Assembly: GCF_003931855.1 (NCBI RefSeq)
Contig: NZ_CP034248.1
Location: 4,712,001-4,776,000, forward strand
Source: Paenibacillus lentus
GTDB taxonomy: Bacteria > Bacillota > Bacilli > Paenibacillales > Paenibacillaceae
Direction: 5' to 3'
Length of the DNA stretch: 64,000 nucleotides
Shown: in pieces, positions 9,270 through 17,825 of the stretch
Layout of the letters: each line of letters starts with the position of its first letter
Position numbering within the stretch: the first letter of the stretch is position 1
Notes under the pieces: model-generated
What the model was told of the DNA's origin: nothing
The model's input: the letters and a program-made list of their open reading frames with translations, nothing else
Database searches by the model: none
Position numbers and translations under genes: made by a program

Positions 9270-10108
9270 CGGTTCCATTTCATCTCGGGGTTCGCGCCCA
9301 TGATTTCGGGCAAGTTCCATTGGAAGATCTTATTCAGAAGCTGCAGCAATATGAGTTCTCACATATCCAATTTGCCATCAAAAAATCTTTCCCGGAAAGC
9401 GCTCCGAGCCTCTCCGCGTTAAGCCCAGGTACAGCAACCTACTACGGAAATGCCTTTCGGCGGGCAGGCATTCAAATTGCCGTGCTTGGCTGCTATGTCA
9501 ATATTGTCGCACCCAGCCCGGTGGAGGAAGCTCAGGCTCTGGCTGATTTCAAAACCAATCTCCGTTTGGCGAGAGATTTTGGCGCCAGCCTCGTAGGGAC
9601 AGAGACGGGTAGCGTCGGCAAAGGCTACACGACCGACAACTTCACCGAGGAAGCCTTCCAGAGAGTCATCCCTGCGGTGAGCGAGATGGTTGCTGAAGCC
9701 GAACGCTTTGGTGTCACGGTTGGAATCGAAGCGGGAATCAATCATCCGCTCCATACTGCACCATTGGCCCGGCGCTTGCTGGATGCAATTCCTTCGAATA
9801 ACCTGCAGATCATTCTTGACTGCGCGAACCTGATGTCGCCTGACAACTATTTGCGGCAGGATGAAGTCGTCGCTGAAGCATTCGAGCTTCTTGGGAATCG
9901 CATAGCTATTATCCATTTGAAGGATTTCATCGTAAAGGACGGAAAAATCCAGATGACACCCGTAGGCAAGGGCTGGCTCAAGTTCGAGCCGATTCTCCGA
10001 TATATGAAATATGAACGGCCTCATCTTCAGGGGATTTTGGAGAGTACAACCGAGCCTGACCTGGCGGGTAGCGTTGAGTTTTTGCGGCGATTGTACGAGG
10101 AAGTGTGA
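9266..10108 (+). CDS. Sugar phosphate isomerase/epimerase (TIM-barrel, AP endonuclease 2 fold)
   Basis: 280 residues of the xylose-isomerase-like TIM-barrel family. Metal-binding residues are visible in GTETGSV, VGIEAGINHPLH, ILDCANLMSP and IIHLKDF. The start has AAAGGAGAG and overlaps the preceding stop (ATGA). It is the last gene of the uronate/pectin operon, and a terminator follows. The exact substrate cannot be read from sequence; sugar or uronate epimerisation is plausible from context. Confidence 0.8.
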   Translation: MTVPFHLGVRAHDFGQVPLEDLIQKLQQYEFSHIQFAIKKSFPESAPSLSALSPGTATYYGNAFRRAGIQIAVLGCYVNIVAPSPVEEAQALADFKTNLRLARDFGASLVGTETGSVGKGYTTDNFTEEAFQRVIPAVSEMVAEAERFGVTVGIEAGINHPLHTAPLARRLLDAIPSNNLQIILDCANLMSPDNYLRQDEVVAEAFELLGNRIAIIHLKDFIVKDGKIQMTPVGKGWLKFEPILRYMKYERPHLQGILESTTEPDLAGSVEFLRRLYEEV

Positions 10109-10195
10109 GCAGATGAACTAAAGTACCAGTATTCAACTTCTATTGAACATATTTGAACAATGCCATGGTTGGCGAGTAATGGTGTTAAGAACGTC

Positions 10196-10245
10196 AAATC
10201 CCCGGTTCAGCCTGCGTTAGCAGGAAGCGGTACCGGGGATTTTTG
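10196..10245 (+). terminator. Rho-independent terminator of the uronate operon
   Basis: AAATCCCCGGT pairs with ACCGGGGATT, followed by TTTTGTT, about 90 bp after the last operon gene. Confidence 0.85.
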
Positions 10246-10401
10246 TTGGGACTTTTCTCCATATTCCTAGGTTTCATAGGTTTCCTGAGTACATTCAGTT
10301 GGAGCCTACTGGGCTCTATTTTACAAAAAGTCATTCTCCACTACAGACACCGTTTAATCTGAATATGACGGGAGCAGCGCATTGTTTCCATTCAGGCCCT
10401 G

Positions 10402-12111
10402 TTAGTTTAAACGAGGCTGTAGTAAATGTAACTCGATTTCGTTAGCTTCTATTCTTTTGTTCATTACACAACATTCAATAACCGGAACATTAAACTTTAA
10501 ATTTTCATGAGTAGCCAATAAAACAATAGTATTTTCTGAAATCTCTTCAATCACCCTTAATACCTCTTCAATATTCTTTTGATCAATAGCTGAAGTAATT
10601 TCATCAAATAAATAAACATCGGGATTACTTACAATTGCTCTCGCAAAGCATATCCGCTGTATTTGTCCCCCAGAAAAGTTTAAACCCTCTTCATTAATCA
10701 CAGTATCGTATTGATTTGGTAAACTTATGATTAATTCATGTAGATTTAAACGTTTGCATACATTTTCTATAGTTTCCAAGGGTACATCTCTGTATAACGA
10801 TATATTTTCTTTTATAGAAATTGAAAATACATAGTGGTCTTGTGTGACATAGCTTACTTTATTTCTTAGGTTTTCTTCACTATAACATTTCAATTCTATG
10901 CCATTAATTAATATTTCCCCACTATAATCATCAACTAAGTTTGATAATATATTTAATAAAGATGTTTTTCCCGAGCCACTTGAACCTTTAATAAGATATA
11001 TATTGTTTTTATAGAAATTTATATTCATATCTTTAAAAACTTCTATGTTACTTTGTGTAGTGTAAGCTAGATTTTTAATTTCTATTTTTTCAATCTTGTC
11101 ATTTCTTACTACATTATTGACAAACTCAATATTTCCTACACTTTCATTTTCAGATTCTACTATCTCACTTACCCTACGTAACGAAACAGATACTTGTTGT
11201 ATCTTAGAGTTAAGACTTGACAATAGTAATAAGACACCTTTAAATCTATCTGAATATTCATTAAATGCTGTCATCATTCCCAAACTAAGTCTTCCGTTAA
11301 ATATCAGAAATATTGCTAAAATTATATTCAAATTGTTTATCAAAAACGATACAGCACTAATGAGAACTTGGGTTACTAATTGAACATTAAACTTCTCAAT
11401 ATTCTTTTCATTAATATCCATAACATTCTTTTTAAACATTTCATTCCACTTGTTTTCAGCCTTAAATATTTTTATTGATTTCAATCCTGATAAGGACTCA
11501 TATAAGAAAGACATAAAAGAATCATGCATTTTTGTATACTCAATCTCTTTTGATTTGATTAATCTTCCGGAATATATATATATCATAAATGTAATAGGAA
11601 ATGTCACTATGGTTACAAGTGTTAGTAATGGACTTATATATACCATAAATATTAAAGAAAACAGCATACTAAGCGTCTGAACTACTAGATTCATATTATC
11701 AAAAAGAATTGAAGAGAAAATTGTCGAATCACTTTCGATGTTATTAACTAATCTCCCCTTATCAATTTTACTGACCCTAGAATAAGACTTTTCTAAAATT
11801 GAGCTAAACAACTCTTCTTTGATATTGAGTTCGACAGAATAACTAAGCTTAATAATCATTTTTTGATTTTTGTATTCTAGAACAGCAGAAACTACAAAAC
11901 ATAAAAACATATAAAATAAATTCATTTTTATTGTATAAAATGATTTACTTACTATACCATTAATTATGTTTCCAAAGAATAGAGGGAATGTTAATGATAA
12001 AACATTTGACATTATCATGATGAATAATATTAATAATATTGATTTTTTAGGCATATTTAACTTTTTTATAGTTCTAAAAAATAGCACAAAATCTTTTTCA
12101 TAGTCTTTCAT
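10402..12111 (-). CDS. ABC exporter, fused membrane and ATPase domains
   Basis: 569 residues. About six membrane helices fill residues 25-300. The ATPase domain has Walker A GSSGSGKTS, signature NFSGGQIQR, Walker B DVYLFDEITSAID and the H-loop LATHEN. There is no N-terminal C39 peptidase, so any leader removal needs another protease. The gene is markedly AT-rich compared with the uronate operon. GGAGGGAAG before ATG 12111 decides the start over upstream in-frame codons. It lies downstream of, and on the same strand as, the peptide/radical-SAM locus. Export of the modified peptide or self-immunity is the likely role, by inference. Confidence 0.8.
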   Translation of the reverse strand: MKDYEKDFVLFFRTIKKLNMPKKSILLILFIMIMSNVLSLTFPLFFGNIINGIVSKSFYTIKMNLFYMFLCFVVSAVLEYKNQKMIIKLSYSVELNIKEELFSSILEKSYSRVSKIDKGRLVNNIESDSTIFSSILFDNMNLVVQTLSMLFSLIFMVYISPLLTLVTIVTFPITFMIYIYSGRLIKSKEIEYTKMHDSFMSFLYESLSGLKSIKIFKAENKWNEMFKKNVMDINEKNIEKFNVQLVTQVLISAVSFLINNLNIILAIFLIFNGRLSLGMMTAFNEYSDRFKGVLLLLSSLNSKIQQVSVSLRRVSEIVESENESVGNIEFVNNVVRNDKIEKIEIKNLAYTTQSNIEVFKDMNINFYKNNIYLIKGSSGSGKTSLLNILSNLVDDYSGEILINGIELKCYSEENLRNKVSYVTQDHYVFSISIKENISLYRDVPLETIENVCKRLNLHELIISLPNQYDTVINEEGLNFSGGQIQRICFARAIVSNPDVYLFDEITSAIDQKNIEEVLRVIEEISENTIVLLATHENLKFNVPVIECCVMNKRIEANEIELHLLQPRLN

Positions 12112-12787
12112 TGTGCTACTTCCCTCCATCTTACACAGTATCAGCAAATTAATCCGTAAAAATGTGTAAATTAAGTAGCTTTTTCTAGAATATCAACATG
12201 ATTCTGGTATAACCAATCCCCTCGGAACCAAGTTATTTAAGCAAGGTGACGGAATAAGTGAGGCAGATCGAACAGTCAGAAGAACACTAAGGTTATCATA
12301 ATGATTCTTATCATCACCAACTGCATTGCGTATTGGAACGATACACTATAGTGTTCCTCATGTTCGCGACGATAAATTTTCGTCAGAATTTTTCATGCAT
12401 TATCAACACAGTGAACAAGCACTTTGTATCAGACGACAGAGAAGTTTTGTGTAAATGTGGGAAGATTGAAGTGTTCGCAATTGTGGCCTTAACGATTTGG
12501 ATTAATGTGAAAAAATAGATAACGTGAAGTGCTAAGCTTGTTGCTAAGCATTATCGTGTCAGATGGAGTTCTTCAATCGACTCAAACAACGTGTCTTCAT
12601 GGAGCGATGAAAAAATGAGCTGCATAAAATGACTGGGTATCTCGATTGGCGTAAAAAAGTAAGCCAAATGTCGCTGTCAAGTAACTCGAATTATGTAACA
12701 GAATCTAGCTGAGGGAAATTACAATAATTTAGAACTTGATCGTACCAGCTAAAGTTTTCGGCTAGTTTGAGTAAAACTAACTTTTTA
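12112..12787. other. Gene-poor AT-rich spacer with decayed coding traces
   Basis: About 680 bp separating the exporter from the lipoprotein genes. No frame has a convincing start, ribosome site and family match. A 61-codon plus-strand frame at 12333-12518 and short fragments near 12560-12620 look like decayed sequence I cannot identify. Confidence 0.5.
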
Positions 12788-14212
12788 TCAGCTGGCTCCA
12801 TTAATATAGTTTTCTTTTACAACTTGATCAAGCATCGCTTGTGCTTCTGATCTTACTATAGCTAATGCTTCATCAAGGTTTTTTTGTTCTTTTTGCACAA
12901 GTTCTAGTTCTCGACTTAATATGCTAGAAAAATCATTGAAGAACTGATCAGGTAACTTGTACCAATCGTCACTACGTCTTAACAATTTTAATCTTAATTG
13001 ATAGAATGGCTCTATGCTGGTTCCTTTATATTCAGTCATATATCCTGTTCTACTTAATAACAGTTGCTGAGCTAACAACAATTCATTAGCTTGAGAACTA
13101 GCAAGGGCGTAATCTTCACCACACACATACTTAATAAATTCCCATGCCGTATCTTGATGGGCAGATGAATTATTAATAGCGAATATATCACCTGGAGTCA
13201 TAGCATAAGACGATGTACGATCAAGGGGATCGACAGGGCCAGCTATAATACCCAGTTCAAAAGGTATCACATCTTTTATTTCCTGCCTATAATGATCAAT
13301 AAGCGCTAGCGACATTACAGAGCCAATATGCATAGCAGAACGCCCCATGAGAAATCGTTGACTGTCATAAAACTCCTCATTCGTTCCATTAATGAATAAT
13401 TCATCCATAGAATTAAAGATAGCTCCCGATTGATCTGCATCGATAGCGGTCTGAATCACTTTCTTCCATGCATCTGTATCAATGGTCACCTGCATCGTAT
13501 TGGTATTCACGATCGATAACCCTTCAGCCCGGCTCATTTTGTCAATCAGTGTAACTAGATCCATGGGGGCTTCATACACATCTCCACCGGTATATCCATA
13601 AATTCGTGTCTGTTTATCCCCTTCAGTAGGAAAACGACGGGTGAGATCAATAATGTCGTACCAACTCATTCCATCATATGGGAACTCTACACTATATTTC
13701 TTAAACAGATCTTTATTAAAAAATATAGCACTGCTTGTGAACGTTGGGGCAAGACCATACAATCTACCATCGCCTATTTCCCTAAGTTGATTAACGAGGC
13801 CTGGAACGAATCCTTCCAGATCATAGCCATCTCTAGTAGTTAGCGAATCAAGTTCAGAAAGAATCCCATCATTAATATGATTCTCAAACTCATGAGCACT
13901 CAATATAAAAATATCTGGCTGTTCCTCACGAATAAACTGTGCATATACCTCTTCCTTTGTCTTGTCCCCCATATCCCTGTAAATGTCTGCATGTTCGATC
14001 ACTTCCAATCGGATATGATTATTAAGCGCTGTGAACCAATCTCCATAAAGCCGGTGGAATAATTCCGAATTCTGATAGACGACCTTAAGCGTGGTTGTCT
14101 CTTTATTTTCCTTTGGTTCAATAGGCTCCTGAAATCTACTAGAGCAACCTACCGCAACCAGGCAACTAATTACAAACATCGTGATTACTTGAAACCATGT
14201 CTTGTTCATCAT
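12788..14212 (-). CDS. Extracellular solute-binding lipoprotein (family 1-like), copy 2
   Basis: 474 residues. The signal peptide ends in LVAVGC with lipidated Cys23, so the protein is anchored outside the membrane. The body has the family-1 sugar-binding-protein look (GDGRLYGLAPTFTSSAIFFN, PYDGMSWYDIIDL, GDIFAINNSSAHQDTAWEFI). It shares phrases with the preceding gene, such as GDGRLYG and MQVTxDTxxWK, and the two are paralogues. No permease or ATPase of an importer is nearby. AGGAG precedes ATGATG at 14212/14209. It is 32 bp after its paralogue in the same transcript. A role in binding or sensing the peptide product is only a hypothesis; orphan nutrient capture is the alternative. Confidence 0.82.
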   Translation of the reverse strand: MMNKTWFQVITMFVISCLVAVGCSSRFQEPIEPKENKETTTLKVVYQNSELFHRLYGDWFTALNNHIRLEVIEHADIYRDMGDKTKEEVYAQFIREEQPDIFILSAHEFENHINDGILSELDSLTTRDGYDLEGFVPGLVNQLREIGDGRLYGLAPTFTSSAIFFNKDLFKKYSVEFPYDGMSWYDIIDLTRRFPTEGDKQTRIYGYTGGDVYEAPMDLVTLIDKMSRAEGLSIVNTNTMQVTIDTDAWKKVIQTAIDADQSGAIFNSMDELFINGTNEEFYDSQRFLMGRSAMHIGSVMSLALIDHYRQEIKDVIPFELGIIAGPVDPLDRTSSYAMTPGDIFAINNSSAHQDTAWEFIKYVCGEDYALASSQANELLLAQQLLLSRTGYMTEYKGTSIEPFYQLRLKLLRRSDDWYKLPDQFFNDFSSILSRELELVQKEQKNLDEALAIVRSEAQAMLDQVVKENYINGAS

Positions 14213-14244
14213 CGACTCCTATCTCTGCTCAACATACAGCATAG

Positions 14245-15708
14245 TCATTTAAATGGTACTTTCCTGAAATTATCCCAATTGATTGTCATATCTGTTACCA
14301 TTCCATGATCAGGCTCTTCCCGCCCATTTTCTTGGTGAACTTTCCTGGCAAGCATTGCTTCATCTAAGGCAACTTGCGCATCTCGTTGAATCGTCTGTAG
14401 TGCTTCATCAAACGATTTTCGAGACTTCTCTACTTGATTCAATTCACGATACGTAATCTCCTCATATTTTTCATAGAATTCATCCGGAATAATCTCTTTA
14501 GGATCATCAACGTATCCCCCCTGCTGCACTGAGGTTAAGTGGTAGAATCCATCTAGGTTAATCCCATAATAATCGCTTGTTTGACCCATGCGTGAAGGTA
14601 TTCCATGATCAGGTCTTTTCGCCAATTTGCTTGCTACCTCATTACCTTGCATAAACTTCAATAATTCCCAAGCAGCATCTACATTGGAGGAATTGGCACG
14701 AATCGCATATATATAATCATTACTCAAGTTCAGATCTCTTGTTATTTCTCGGTTTGACGCGTCCGTTGGACCAACCACCATCCCTACTCGAAATGGTTTA
14801 ACCTCAGATTTACCACTTTTTATATAATCAAGCACACTATATGCCCAGCTTGGTTCATGAGCGATCAACATCGCTTGCTGCCCCTTAGCAAACAGTTGCT
14901 GTGCATCAAAATCTTCGTCCGAATTATATCCTCTCACATTGATGGCATTCGTAGATAATGCTTCTTGAGCTTGTTGATACGCTTGCTTCCAGCCTTCAGT
15001 ATCCATTGTAACTTGCATCGTATCAAGGTTAATTGCTCTTAATCCCGTAGATAAACCGATCATCAAACCTAACTCTCTTAGAGGATTTTCTTTGTTTAGT
15101 CCAAAACACGTAAATCCGCCATATATCCTAGATTGCTCATCTCCATCGCTTGGAAATAGCCTTGCTAAATCTATCAATTCTTGCCAATTCATCCCGTCAC
15201 GTGGTGGCTCAATTCCATATTGATCAAACAAATCAATATTATAATAGATGACTTGGCGTTGAAATGTGGGCGCAAAACCATAGAGCCTTCCATCCCCTTG
15301 ATCCCGCAGAAATCTGGTAATTGAAGGATAAATCGTGTCGATATTGTAATAATCCCGCACCACTAACGATTCAAGATCTAACAAGAACCCTGCTTCCGAT
15401 AAACGATTGTAATCATAAGTACTCAGTTGAAGGACATCCAGTTGTTTTTCTTCTATAGACTGTTGAAGAGCTTGCACATAATTTGAATCATTCTTTTCAA
15501 GCTCAATATTTTTCGGTTCAACAAGCTGAATCTTAATTGAATCGTTCTGGGTATGGAACATATCACCGTAAAGAGTATTAAATTCTTTTTTATCGCGACT
15601 CATCACCTTTAACTTTGAAGTATTCCCCGTCGGCAAGCTTGTACAACCTGCCAATCCAATTATAAGTGAACCTATAAGTAGCAAAGATATGAAATTGAAC
15701 TTACCCAA
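14245..15708 (-). CDS. Extracellular solute-binding lipoprotein (family 1-like), copy 1
   Basis: About 487 residues from a TTG start at 15708, with GGGGGAA at 15714-15720. The frame extends to ATG 15771 but that start lacks a ribosome site and would push the signal peptide inward. The signal sequence ends in GLAGC (Cys22 from TTG), a lipobox. Family-1 solute-binding features include GDGRLYGFAPTFQRQVIYYN and MNWQELIDLARLFPSDGDEQ. The C-terminal tail is long and charged. It lies directly downstream of the Cys-rich peptide gene on the same strand, which ties it to that locus. No transporter partner is adjacent. Confidence 0.8.
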   Translation of the reverse strand: MGKFNFISLLLIGSLIIGLAGCTSLPTGNTSKLKVMSRDKKEFNTLYGDMFHTQNDSIKIQLVEPKNIELEKNDSNYVQALQQSIEEKQLDVLQLSTYDYNRLSEAGFLLDLESLVVRDYYNIDTIYPSITRFLRDQGDGRLYGFAPTFQRQVIYYNIDLFDQYGIEPPRDGMNWQELIDLARLFPSDGDEQSRIYGGFTCFGLNKENPLRELGLMIGLSTGLRAINLDTMQVTMDTEGWKQAYQQAQEALSTNAINVRGYNSDEDFDAQQLFAKGQQAMLIAHEPSWAYSVLDYIKSGKSEVKPFRVGMVVGPTDASNREITRDLNLSNDYIYAIRANSSNVDAAWELLKFMQGNEVASKLAKRPDHGIPSRMGQTSDYYGINLDGFYHLTSVQQGGYVDDPKEIIPDEFYEKYEEITYRELNQVEKSRKSFDEALQTIQRDAQVALDEAMLARKVHQENGREEPDHGMVTDMTINWDNFRKVPFK

Positions 15709-15875
15709 ACTTATTCCCCCTTTTTCGGAACCATAATCCAACTTTCCCATAAAGCTCTGAAATACGGTCACATGCGAATGTGCGAAAATTGATTAAAAAG
15801 GTAAGCTAATTTACCACACCTTCAACTTTACGGGAAAGTTAAAATCAAATTACCATGCAGCCTTTGGTTATAATT

Positions 15876-16082
15876 TTACCAAAAGCTCTTACTACTTCCA
15901 CTAGAGGAATTAGCGCTTTTGTTGTCTGCAGTTGACGACGACCCTTTGCAGTCACATTGGCAACCGCAGCTTCCAAGGCAAAGAAAAGAACTTTTAGCTT
16001 CAGCACTGCCTGAACTGCAGGTACAACCCGACATCGGCGTGAAAACATTTTCTGTTTTTCCAAATGGATTAACAATCTTCAT
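15876..16082 (-). CDS. Cys-rich RiPP precursor peptide
   Basis: 68 residues. A leader-like stretch (MKIVNPFGKTENVFTPMSG) is followed by a core with seven Cys at 20, 22, 35, 39, 41, 43 and 45, giving the CGCQCDC cluster. The tail from residue 47 is rich in Ser, Gly and Asn and ends in Phe-Trp. AGAGGAGAA at 16090-16098, 7 nt before ATG, strongly supports translation. It sits immediately after two SPASM radical-SAM genes. Cys-rich precursors beside such enzymes are typically given thioether crosslinks (sactipeptide or ranthipeptide classes); the actual chemistry here is unknown. I do not claim a named family. Confidence 0.8.
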   Translation of the reverse strand: MKIVNPFGKTENVFTPMSGCTCSSGSAEAKSSFLCLGSCGCQCDCKGSSSTADNKSANSSSGSSKSFW

Positions 16083-16189
16083 ACATCATTCTCCTCTACC
16101 TGAATTATAGTAATCATACCGATTTTACGTGGTAGCTTCGCACATCCGCATGTCACTATACTGATAATTAATCCACGTAAGTTCGGCTA

Positions 16190-16217
16190 TATTAAAGGAA
16201 GTTCACTTCCCTTAATA
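16190..16217 (-). promoter_or_regulatory. Stem-loop between maturase and precursor genes
   Basis: TATTAAAGGAAGT and ACTTCCCTTAATA pair over 12 of 13 positions with a two-base loop. There is no U-run, so it may be a weak terminator, an operator palindrome or an mRNA-processing site. It could let the peptide be expressed at a level different from the enzymes. Confidence 0.45.
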
Positions 16218-16235
16218 CCTAGTTAATGTCTTGCC

Positions 16236-17801
16236 CTAATATATTTCATTTAAATGCGCTAACGACTCGGGATTCTTCTCTAATATCTCATGATATAATG
16301 CCAATCTTTGCTCAACTTTGACTCTGTGCTCCAAACATTGTTTGTGTCTGTATGACATATTAATACCATCACGATCATAGCATTGCTTGTAACATAGACT
16401 ACACATATTAACAGCCCAACAGTCATTACAATATTCTATTGCTTCTTCCATATAGTCAGTAATATAGTGCTTATTAATCTTTTCATAATTTAAGCCTTCA
16501 TTTACTGTCCCGATAAAAGGTGATGGACCCATACGTTCACATAATGCGAGCTCACCGTTTACTGTAATATATATTCTCCCCACTCCCGGCGTACAGCATC
16601 CATTCATAGAGAATTGTTGATTAGGTTCGTTTAAGAGCATTCTATTGTGTATACTAGCTAAAGCTTTATCCAAATAATTTTTTGATATGAGTTTTTCTTT
16701 GTCAAAATCATTGATTCCAGAGTATAAATTATGCACACTCCATTTTATTAAAGGATCTATTCTCTGTCTTATCTTCTCACTTACTTTTCTATCTCCCTCT
16801 GTACCAACTCCTAAGTAACTAGTTTTTTCAGGAGGATTAAGTTGATAGGATGTTGATATGCTAGATCCAGTCGGTATATGCTCAGAATTCCTAAAGAACT
16901 GTTGTATTTTTTCCAACGTCTCTACACTTGTATCCGTTAAAACTATGTTATAGTTAATGTTATCTGCAGCTTTTTCACCCTCAGCTTTCACTAACCTTTT
17001 CAAACCTCTCATGACCATTTGGAATGAGCCGTTCCCATTACAAAAGACCCTATTTTGATTATGTATCCATTCCGGCCCATCTAGGCTAATTAATGTAGCA
17101 TGATGCTCCAAAGACGCCCAATATTCAGCTATTTCCTCAGTAATCAGCGTTGCATTCGTCGTCATATTATAAAACACTTTTTTGTTGCTAAGCTTTTTTT
17201 TGCTATACTCTATTGTTTCCCTCATAATATCAAAACGAAGTAAAGGTTCCCCGCCACAAAAAGTGATATAAACATCTTCTTGGATTGATCTTGACAATAT
17301 ATCTACTGCCTTCTTCGCAGTATCCAAATCAATATCTTTAGTTCCAAACGTGCGGAATCCACTTTCCCCTTCATGATAAATGCAATAGTCACACCTTAAA
17401 TTACAACGTTCTGTTATCTCTAGTGAAATTATTTTAGTCTGATTACTCGGGGCATCACGATGACTTAACATCTTCTTAATTGGTGGCATTTGTAGTATGT
17501 TCTCATTGATTACTGCTTCCTCTATCTCTTGTAAGCCATTCAACAAGTGCTCATAAGGCATCCCTAATTGTAGTAATCGTTCAAATTCATCGGTATTCCA
17601 TAAACAATCTAATATACGATAGGTGTTTTCATTTACCATGAGCACTTTTCCAGTACCAGAGTCAAGAAAGTAGTTATTTTCTGAAGTCTTAAAAGGCTTC
17701 CCAAGTCGGGAAAATCTAAGATCTTTCTTCAAATTAATAAATAGATCTTTAAACCTAAGAACTTCATTCAATTTCTTTGCTGTTTCTACTGAGTTATTCA
17801 A
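16236..17801 (-). CDS. SPASM radical-SAM peptide maturase, copy 2
   Basis: 521 residues. N-terminal region 1-115 contains YFLDSGTGKVLMVNENTYRI, likely the peptide-recognition part. The radical-SAM core has CNLRCDYC (Cys133, 137, 140) and GGEPLLRF. The C-terminal SPASM region has NGCCTPG, ALCERMGPSPFIG and CNDCWAVNMCSLCYKQC, enough Cys for two auxiliary iron-sulfur clusters. This layout resembles maturases such as CcpM or the SCIFF enzyme, which install thioethers in Cys-rich peptides. It lies 24 bp after its paralogue and about 150 bp before the precursor gene. Confidence 0.88.
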   Translation of the reverse strand: MNNSVETAKKLNEVLRFKDLFINLKKDLRFSRLGKPFKTSENNYFLDSGTGKVLMVNENTYRILDCLWNTDEFERLLQLGMPYEHLLNGLQEIEEAVINENILQMPPIKKMLSHRDAPSNQTKIISLEITERCNLRCDYCIYHEGESGFRTFGTKDIDLDTAKKAVDILSRSIQEDVYITFCGGEPLLRFDIMRETIEYSKKKLSNKKVFYNMTTNATLITEEIAEYWASLEHHATLISLDGPEWIHNQNRVFCNGNGSFQMVMRGLKRLVKAEGEKAADNINYNIVLTDTSVETLEKIQQFFRNSEHIPTGSSISTSYQLNPPEKTSYLGVGTEGDRKVSEKIRQRIDPLIKWSVHNLYSGINDFDKEKLISKNYLDKALASIHNRMLLNEPNQQFSMNGCCTPGVGRIYITVNGELALCERMGPSPFIGTVNEGLNYEKINKHYITDYMEEAIEYCNDCWAVNMCSLCYKQCYDRDGINMSYRHKQCLEHRVKVEQRLALYHEILEKNPESLAHLNEIY

Positions 17802-17825
17802 GCCATCCCCTCCAAACTAAATGCC

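Noticed and set aside
15845..16075. Overlapping minus-strand frame with Cys residues beside the precursor
   Set aside because: Shifted-frame shadow of the 68-residue peptide; only the latter has a ribosome site and a plausible leader.
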